Part shown: positions 32,845 to 39,161 of the stretch, one piece after another
Layout: every line of letters begins with the position of its first letter
Position numbering within the stretch: position 1 is the first letter of the stretch
DNA from: an uncultured Bacteroides sp.
Lineage (GTDB): Bacteria; Bacteroidota; Bacteroidia; Bacteroidales; Bacteroidaceae
NCBI GenBank assembly: GCA_958477465.1
Contig: CAUEFX010000038.1
Coordinates: 1 to 41,160 of the forward strand
DNA: 41,160 nt
Direction: 5' to 3'
The notes under the pieces: model-generated
Seen by the model: only the letters and a program-made list of their open reading frames with translations
What the model was told of the DNA's origin: nothing
Databases searched by the model: none
Made by a program: the position numbers and the translations under genes

Positions 32845-34542
32845 TTATTTGTTAGATAAAATGTTTAAAACTAATGAGAAACTTTTTCTCAACTCAATAT
32901 TTATCTTTAGATAAGTGAAGAAATCAGAATTGTTCACTTCTTCTTTCAGTACCTCTGACATAATATTGAAATGTATATTAATACACTTCTCAATATGACC
33001 ATTCACAGAAATACTGCTTTCTGAAAGAAAAATATTGCAATATCCAATGGCTTCTTCACCAAAGACACGCATGAATTCCATTTTGCAGTATTGCAACAGA
33101 TCGATTTTCGTAAACAAACGATCATTGCTATTTACAATATGTTTGGCCAATTCTTTGCGCGTTTTTATATCTCTGATTTTATTCCGTCCTCCGGTTGCAT
33201 CAATCAGTGCTTCTACGTTTCCAACTGCGGCATTTGTTGATGTCAATTGTCCGCCACGTTTTAGAAGATTGCCTCGTTCCCCATTTGTCGTAAAATAGGT
33301 CAAAACCATTGGTTGCTGGTTGTTTCGAGGATTACGTATAGCATACGCACCTCCATAAGGGCGAGTGTTCCCTGAACGATATTCATCCAATGAATCGTAA
33401 ACTTGCATCATGGACTGGCGCAACGACCGGAGCGTTGCTCCATCGTGCAGGGAATTACTATCCACGAAAGCAAAGTAATCATTCACATAATGATGATATA
33501 AATTGCTAATGTCTTCACGAATACGTTCGTTATCATATTGGCAAACATCAAAATCACGGATGAAAAACTCTTGTGCTTGCTCTTGATTTTGTACCACATC
33601 CAAAAAGAATGTTCCCACTTTATCATTCTCTAATCTTTGTATGGGTTCACTATAACTCAATTTTACATCTTGAATGTCATAGTTTACAACCGGAATACTA
33701 TTCAGGAGAATTGCAGTATTAAGTGGCAATGATATTCCTTTGGATGCTTTAATGCGAATCCACAGATAACGATTGCCTACAAATGGTTCTATGATTTCTT
33801 GTGCGTATGAATCCATAATCCACGCAGGAATCTCTCCACGGTGAAGCGTTCGTTTATTGGAACATTCTCCAAATCTATACAGCCATAGGCCATAATAAAC
33901 CAAACTCTTTTTCCAGAACTCCATTAACATGAAATTGGAATTCAATGTCCGAGGTGTGTCTTCCATCACCAACGACATCGGTATTTGTACATCACCGACT
34001 TCTGCCATCAGCATTTCCGATGGTAGAGGATGGGAGAATGCAATCATTGCATCTTCTAATGTATTGACTTCTCCTGTTGCATCAAAAGCCAACCAAATTT
34101 CATCTTTATGCTTATTGTCCGGCCATGTTGCTTGCAATGGAGTATTGCTGGCTTGCAATAGGGTGTTGTTCATAAAACAAGCCACAATTCGCCCGGGAAT
34201 TATACGAGACTTGAATATTGGGCGAAAATTACATTTAGCCGTTTTGTAGGTGAATATGTCATTTTCATCAATATAGTATGGGGTATATTCACGTCCGTTA
34301 CCTATGCTTACTACAGAAACCGCAGGTTGGGCTTGTAAGTTATTTTTTTGTAAGACTTGGTCGCAAAATTGTTCTGATAATCTTGCTACCGTTTGGTTCA
34401 TCTTTCTTTCAATCTCACAAGACTGGTGAGCCATTGCAACAAGCATCATCTTTGCAACAGGATCAGACAATGATATTCGTTGCTCATCCTGTTCCAATGC
34501 CCGTTGGATTTCGGCTACTTTATTTCGTACTTTTATGTCCAT
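32845..34542 (-). CDS. tssF: T6SS baseplate protein TssF-like
   Basis: The 565-residue protein aligns by eye with TssF: the N-terminal block SDPVAKMMLVAMAHQSCEIE (26-45) corresponds to the TssF segment that begins with a DPxV motif, then AVSVVSIGNG with a following IDENDIFTYKTAKCNFRPIF strand region, and NSIPVVNYD (281-289), which matches the TssF NxxPVVNLF element. Length fits the family (about 560-620). TssF with TssG and TssE forms the wedge of the T6SS baseplate. The start overlaps the stop of the preceding TssE-like gene by 1 nt (TAATG). Confidence 0.75.
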   Translation of the reverse strand: MDIKVRNKVAEIQRALEQDEQRISLSDPVAKMMLVAMAHQSCEIERKMNQTVARLSEQFCDQVLQKNNLQAQPAVSVVSIGNGREYTPYYIDENDIFTYKTAKCNFRPIFKSRIIPGRIVACFMNNTLLQASNTPLQATWPDNKHKDEIWLAFDATGEVNTLEDAMIAFSHPLPSEMLMAEVGDVQIPMSLVMEDTPRTLNSNFMLMEFWKKSLVYYGLWLYRFGECSNKRTLHRGEIPAWIMDSYAQEIIEPFVGNRYLWIRIKASKGISLPLNTAILLNSIPVVNYDIQDVKLSYSEPIQRLENDKVGTFFLDVVQNQEQAQEFFIRDFDVCQYDNERIREDISNLYHHYVNDYFAFVDSNSLHDGATLRSLRQSMMQVYDSLDEYRSGNTRPYGGAYAIRNPRNNQQPMVLTYFTTNGERGNLLKRGGQLTSTNAAVGNVEALIDATGGRNKIRDIKTRKELAKHIVNSNDRLFTKIDLLQYCKMEFMRVFGEEAIGYCNIFLSESSISVNGHIEKCINIHFNIMSEVLKEEVNNSDFFTYLKINIELRKSFSLVLNILSNK

Positions 34543-35072
34543 TATTTATTATTTAGGAATGGGTCCATAAAAAATTCCACTTCACGTCGGTATTCTCCTT
34601 CGCGAGTACCCACATATTCGTTATAAGTCAATCGACCTTTAACCGATACTCTCACAACGTATTTGCTGTTTTCCCCACGACGCGAGAACTTGTTTTTCTC
34701 CATACTGAGTTGTACTTCGACTTCCAGATTTTTCAAAAAAGGAATGTAATATGAGATACTGTCACAGACGCTCTTTTCGCATTGTCTTATACCTGCTCTT
34801 GACATTTGTACCTTTTCTTCCTGATTATTGTTACGCTTTACAATCTTGAAATCTGCACCGTGATTAAAGTCCACCAAATTCATGGCAATAAATTCATTGT
34901 CCCAAAAACTGAATCCGAATTCTTCATCAGCTTTAAAACGGCGAATGCTCGTAAATACAACTGTATCTACCCAATTGTCAATTACAGAAGAGATATTAGT
35001 CAGCGAACGTTCAATCTGAAGATTTAATTGCTCGTCATTAATAAACTGTATGGGAGAATTGCTATAATGCAT
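34542..35072 (-). CDS. Candidate gp25/TssE-like baseplate protein
   Basis: The protein has 176 residues from the ATG at 35072, which overlaps the TssK-like stop by 1 nt (TGATG); a TTG just before it is not needed. Features that suggest gp25/TssE are position (directly before tssF), size, the SIRRFKADEEFGFSFWDNEF segment near the first third, and the pattern of a helix followed by paired strands (IPFLKNLEVEVQLSM, then YVVRVSVKGRLTY). The similarity is weak; the conserved EL motif of gp25 proteins is not clear. Call made on context plus pattern. Confidence 0.5.
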   Translation of the reverse strand: MHYSNSPIQFINDEQLNLQIERSLTNISSVIDNWVDTVVFTSIRRFKADEEFGFSFWDNEFIAMNLVDFNHGADFKIVKRNNNQEEKVQMSRAGIRQCEKSVCDSISYYIPFLKNLEVEVQLSMEKNKFSRRGENSKYVVRVSVKGRLTYNEYVGTREGEYRREVEFFMDPFLNNK

Positions 35073-36055
35073 CAATGGTGTTTTTTACGGATACTGTCTG
35101 TATAACCTATTCTTCTTGCAGGCCTTACTCTTTCAGCTTCCGGTTCCGGTATTCGAGCTTCTCTAATACCAAACGATTGGGTTAGATTCACGAGAATATG
35201 TGTCAAATAAATTCCTTCATTGGCCATTTCTGAAATAATATATGGAGTATAATGCGATTCCACAAAAGAGACAAGTCGTTCTCTTTCAGGTACTATTATC
35301 CCATTTCCCATTTCCGATAAAGTCAAAAGTGTTTGTATTCCTTCTTGCATCAGAGTTATCAAATGCCGTGGTGTCATTTTATCCGATTCTTTTTGTACTT
35401 CTATTGCAATTTTGGTCAGTGATGGCAAAGCGGACATGATCAATACATATTGGTCTGTATTGATTGCATCCTTTAAAGCCTTTATGACCGCCTCAAGTTC
35501 TACCACATGGTTTGAAGCGGAATGCAGTAATGTTCCGTTAGCTCTTAATGACACGCATGGGGCTATAAATGAAAGATCTTGAGCCCAACCATGTTTATAA
35601 ATAAAACGTGCAAGTGGTACGGCATCAGGATTACTGTAATGTTCACTTTCCAGTTTGACCAGAATTTGGTAATCCGCATCACAAAGCGGTACACACTTTT
35701 CGTTCTCAGCGACCTTTACTGTTTTATCAGAAGTCCTGTCTATGAACAATACAATAGGTTCTGTTGTATTGGGTAAGTTTATGTTTTGAAACAGAGGTCT
35801 TTCTTCGCGGGTAAATGAGATTTGAATAAGTTTTCCTGAATAGCAGATGGCATTCGCGTCCAATTCCGTAACAGACAATATTGATTCTGCTAATTCATAA
35901 CGGAAGATTGGCAGAGTCAAAAAACCATAATCGCCATTTACAAGAACTGAATACAATGGCTGTAAACAAGAAAGATAATATTCGTCGGCAGAGCGGAATG
36001 TTTCATCCGTCAAACGCATACCTGCTTGCCAATCTACACGATATTTATTATTCAT
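35072..36055 (-). CDS. tssK: T6SS baseplate-to-membrane adaptor TssK-like
   Basis: The 327-residue protein shares several TssK landmarks. Near the N-terminus VDWQAGMRLTDETFRSAD (7-24) matches the W-EGM-L-PQHF motif. VPLARFIYKHG (146-156) followed by SFIAPCVSL (162-170) matches the LPLARI...FIPPCL element of the shell domain. Canonical TssK has about 440 residues and this one is shorter, lacking part of the C-terminal head. The end is basic (RPARRIGYTDSIRKKHH). TssK trimers join the wedge proteins to the membrane complex, so this protein marks the locus as T6SS-like rather than a phage or an extracellular injection particle. Confidence 0.75.
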   Translation of the reverse strand: MNNKYRVDWQAGMRLTDETFRSADEYYLSCLQPLYSVLVNGDYGFLTLPIFRYELAESILSVTELDANAICYSGKLIQISFTREERPLFQNINLPNTTEPIVLFIDRTSDKTVKVAENEKCVPLCDADYQILVKLESEHYSNPDAVPLARFIYKHGWAQDLSFIAPCVSLRANGTLLHSASNHVVELEAVIKALKDAINTDQYVLIMSALPSLTKIAIEVQKESDKMTPRHLITLMQEGIQTLLTLSEMGNGIIVPERERLVSFVESHYTPYIISEMANEGIYLTHILVNLTQSFGIREARIPEPEAERVRPARRIGYTDSIRKKHH

Positions 36056-36066
36056 ATCAAATTACT

Positions 36067-36534
36067 TTATATCAATTGCGTACTATAATTCAAGAAAATA
36101 CCTTTTGTATCCTTATTCTCTGACAAATCCGGACTTGCCAATTTATCCCCGAATTCTATAATAAATTCATCTTCCAGTGGCAAGAACCAGGATGAAAAGA
36201 ATTCTTTGAATTCTTTTATCTGTGTTTTCATCAGTTTCAGATATTGCTCTGTTTCAATTTTAGTTTGATAAAATACTTTCCAAATGCAAACTTGACTTTT
36301 AAAGGTTGTTCCACAATATAGATTATCCAACGAATTACCTATTTGAGAAGGTGTATTTTCTGATATTGGAATATCAAATTCTTTATATTCTTTATTGATG
36401 GTAACATTACCAGTAAAAGCATAGCCTAATGCAGTCTTTATCATATCATCATTTCCACGATAATCCCTTAACCAAGGAATACAAGGATAAGCTGCTTTGA
36501 TAAATGGATTATTTAAGTTTATAATCATATCCAT
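36067..36534 (-). CDS. Small protein of unknown function, possible C-terminal TssG-like piece
   Basis: The 155-residue protein has a first part with aromatic residues (IKAAYPCIPWLRDYRG), a strand region (FTGNVTI, FDIPISEN), and a C-terminal end (WFLPLEDEFIIEFGDKLA, then LNYSTQL) that loosely recalls the end of TssG. The match is too weak to name it. It overlaps the gene upstream by 26 nt in another frame and lies 11 nt before tssK. Starts at 36534 or 36528 are both possible. Confidence 0.6.
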   Translation of the reverse strand: MDMIINLNNPFIKAAYPCIPWLRDYRGNDDMIKTALGYAFTGNVTINKEYKEFDIPISENTPSQIGNSLDNLYCGTTFKSQVCIWKVFYQTKIETEQYLKLMKTQIKEFKEFFSSWFLPLEDEFIIEFGDKLASPDLSENKDTKGIFLNYSTQLI

Positions 36535-36991
36535 TTGTTATAAAGTCAGCAAGAAACTGATTCCCAGAAAAGATGTTGTCATTTAACCATTGCTGATAGT
36601 TAGTCCTTAATTGTTGGAAATGTTGGTCAAAAGGTCTGAAGTAGGTTAAAGCCTTATTCTTTTGTTCTTCTTGTTCTTTATAGCGTTTATCAAATTCTTC
36701 TATATCTCCATCTGCACCAAGATAATGGTCTAAAGAATGAAATAGATATTCCGGTAAGATGTGATATAGACTATCTCTTTTTAATAAAAATTTGATAGAT
36801 GAAACCGCATTTTGTTTATTGCGTATTACTATGCTAAGGTCATCACCTAAGGCTGTACGTTCCGAAACACCCTTAAATTCATAGTTGTAAGAGAGTTCCT
36901 TATCTGCTATTGAATTAACATGAGGAATGATAACAGATATGGCTACATCCGCATCCAACTCTTTCGGTATATTGGGCTTAGACAGTTTCAT
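36509..36991 (-). CDS. Small protein of unknown function upstream of the TssK-like gene
   Basis: The protein is 160 residues from the ATG at 36991; the frame also has a TTG at 37006, but the ATG gives a clean start 7 nt after the M23 stop. A beta-rich first half (VAISVIIPHVN, DDLSIVIRNKQN) is followed by a helical second half (HILPEYLFHSLDHYLGAD, then a Glu/Lys-rich helix and FRPFDQHFQQLRTNYQQWL). The helical part resembles, weakly, the segment of TssG/TssF proteins between the strand domain and the tail. No signal peptide or TM segment. Probably a baseplate-associated protein from its place in the operon. Confidence 0.6.
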   Translation of the reverse strand: MKLSKPNIPKELDADVAISVIIPHVNSIADKELSYNYEFKGVSERTALGDDLSIVIRNKQNAVSSIKFLLKRDSLYHILPEYLFHSLDHYLGADGDIEEFDKRYKEQEEQKNKALTYFRPFDQHFQQLRTNYQQWLNDNIFSGNQFLADFITNGYDYKLK

Positions 36992-36998
36992 TTTATTC

Positions 36999-37757
36999 TC
37001 ATTCAAATAAGTTTTGACCGCCTTTCTTAACTACACTAACATTTCCCTGCCATTTGTTTTTAGGGTCGGCGCTATAAAATTTTGTTTTTAAGATAGCGTT
37101 AGGATTCTCTTGTTTTCTATCTCCATGTTTAGGACTTGTTCTATACTCAAAATGTAGATGTTCATCTTGATCTGTCAGGTTATTGGCATTTCCTGTTGTT
37201 CCACTTTTTCCTAATATGCTCCCCTTTTGCACTTTTTCTCCATATTTTACTGAAATAGAACTAAGATGGGCATAAAAAGAATAGTAGGTTTTCTTTGGCC
37301 TTTTATGCGTTACCAACACACAAAGTCCATAATCCGGATGTGTCTGGACCAATGAAACTACACCATTTCCTACAGAATAGACGGGAGTCCCTTTGGGGGC
37401 ATAATAGTCAAAACCTCTATGCCATCTGATACTTCCATCAGCATTATGTCTTACAGGTCCATATAAATTACTAGCTTTATTGCATCTTATTTGTGGATTT
37501 TTGACGGGGTCTCCCCAAGACATATCAAAAGAAATTTCACCCAAAGCTAAATCTATATCGACATCGAATAATTTAAAAATAGAATCATTAACACTTAATT
37601 CTTTTTGTTCTTTTTGTGGATTGGATTTGGACTTTGATTCCTTTTGACGAATTGGGTTAAGCGATATTTCTTGTAATTTTTTGAAATTATCATAGGATTG
37701 AGCTTGTAATAAAAGACTTGACACTAACAAGAATAATGTAAGTATATTTTTAAGCAT
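36999..37757 (-). CDS. Secreted M23-family (LytM) metallopeptidase
   Basis: The 252-residue protein has a signal peptide (MLKNILTLFLLVSSLLLQAQ). The C-terminal LytM domain (about 100-225) has all zinc and catalytic histidines: His113 and Asp117 in WHRGFDYYAP, His164 in YAHLS, and HLHFE with His200 and His202. It should cut peptidoglycan cross-bridges in the periplasm. Its Sec signal and its place inside the structural operon argue for a host-cell function (opening the wall for the trans-envelope machine, as proposed for TagX in Acinetobacter) rather than an injected effector, though a cargo role is not excluded. It overlaps the DUF4280 gene by 8 nt. Confidence 0.9.
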   Translation of the reverse strand: MLKNILTLFLLVSSLLLQAQSYDNFKKLQEISLNPIRQKESKSKSNPQKEQKELSVNDSIFKLFDVDIDLALGEISFDMSWGDPVKNPQIRCNKASNLYGPVRHNADGSIRWHRGFDYYAPKGTPVYSVGNGVVSLVQTHPDYGLCVLVTHKRPKKTYYSFYAHLSSISVKYGEKVQKGSILGKSGTTGNANNLTDQDEHLHFEYRTSPKHGDRKQENPNAILKTKFYSADPKNKWQGNVSVVKKGGQNLFE

Positions 37758-39102
37758 TGATATCTAATTTTTGGGGAGATTGATTCTTGTTTATTTCTCT
37801 TTGTGCATCATCAACATTCTTCTGTTCTTTTTGTAATTGAGACTCTATATTGTTGGAATCAAAATCTTCATGTTCATTCTTCTTTTCTCTGATTTTTTGA
37901 GAATCAACAGGCTCTTTGTTATTTTCCTCAAAAGGGTTTTTCCCTTTTTCTTGCTTATGTTTCTTTAGATCGATGAAATCTTCCGGTTCTTTTGTCTCAT
38001 GATTACGACTTGAAGGGCGATTGGATGTTGCAGAACCCAATTGGGGAGCATTTGTAGTCTCCTGAACGACATTACCGGAATTGGCACGATAAATGCCAGT
38101 GCTATCAGAAGAGGAACTTCCAATTTTATCTATTGAATTTGTAGTAGTTTGTTTTGTTGAAATGCCATGTTCATATTTGTTTTTACTATTCGCAACTTTT
38201 TTCATCTCAACCTGACGTTCTGTTGACATATTCTTTGCTCTCTGTTTTGAAAGGTCATCAAAGTTATGATGTACGACATTCCCCGACTTTGTATCTGACG
38301 AATTTATTGTATTATTGCTCCTCTTTGCAGATGCTTTATATGAACCAATTGAGGTAACATTAGAGGAGCTCTTTGACACAACTTTTCCTGTTTTTATAGA
38401 TTTAGTGGTAACTTTTCCTGCTATTTTAGCTCCTTTATATGCTATTTTGGCACCTCCGACAACATCACCGACTCCAGGTACAGCAGCGACTATCGATAAG
38501 CCGGCACCAACCCAATCTCCTCTTAACACAGAAATAGACGCATTTATTAAATCTGGTACAGCCCCCAATATCGGAATCATTCCTGCAGCATCCAATGCCA
38601 ACTGTATGCCATCTAAAACAGACTCTTTATTAAGTCCTTCCGTTTCTAGTTCATTAAATTCTTGAAGAAGTTCTTCCGGTATTTCTTGTTTCTCGCCTCT
38701 TGGTTGTTGTGATACTCCACGAACTTTTATTTCTAAAGTTTGCCCAGGATTGACAATTGAAATAGTTCCACCGTACAGACACTTCAATGTTGCTGTTTCC
38801 AATAAAGCCGGTTCTCCACATATTAAACTATCCTTATCTATTGCTCTCCATTTAGGACAGGTCCCGGGCACACAAGGCATCGGTGTCAGTTTACCGTGAT
38901 TAGCCGCAGTTGCTGATGCGGTTGGAGGATAACCTAATGAACGACATCTGCCAAAACTTGGAATATTCTTCATAGAAACATAATCGGCAATGTTTGCTTG
39001 GTCTTTTCCTGTCAAGGATACATTTTTAGGTGTAGCCTTTAAATTTGGACAGGATGTTCCCATTGTGCATTTCAGAGTCGCTCCGGTACAAACGTAGTTC
39101 AT
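37750..39102 (-). CDS. DUF4280 PAAR-like tip protein with pretoxin segment and polar tail
   Basis: The 450-residue protein starts with a cysteine-rich PAAR-like domain of the DUF4280 type (1-125; cysteines 5, 12, 18, 53, 77, 82, 95, 108; MNYVCTGATLKCTMG), expected to cap the VgrG spike. A Gly/Pro-rich hydrophobic segment follows (163-225, with AGMIPILGAVPDLINASI and AAVPGVGDVVGGAKIAYKG), typical of pretoxin regions of polymorphic toxins. The remaining 220 residues are polar, repetitive in Ser/Thr/Asn, then in Lys/Glu, and show no known toxin fold. It sits 59 nt after vgrG, as tip proteins often do. No immunity gene is recognisable next to it. Confidence 0.85.
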   Translation of the reverse strand: MNYVCTGATLKCTMGTSCPNLKATPKNVSLTGKDQANIADYVSMKNIPSFGRCRSLGYPPTASATAANHGKLTPMPCVPGTCPKWRAIDKDSLICGEPALLETATLKCLYGGTISIVNPGQTLEIKVRGVSQQPRGEKQEIPEELLQEFNELETEGLNKESVLDGIQLALDAAGMIPILGAVPDLINASISVLRGDWVGAGLSIVAAVPGVGDVVGGAKIAYKGAKIAGKVTTKSIKTGKVVSKSSSNVTSIGSYKASAKRSNNTINSSDTKSGNVVHHNFDDLSKQRAKNMSTERQVEMKKVANSKNKYEHGISTKQTTTNSIDKIGSSSSDSTGIYRANSGNVVQETTNAPQLGSATSNRPSSRNHETKEPEDFIDLKKHKQEKGKNPFEENNKEPVDSQKIREKKNEHEDFDSNNIESQLQKEQKNVDDAQREINKNQSPQKLDINA

Positions 39103-39161
39103 ATTACAACTGATCTAGTCTCTGTTGGTTTTAAATGAAAAGTATTCGAATTTTTATATTA

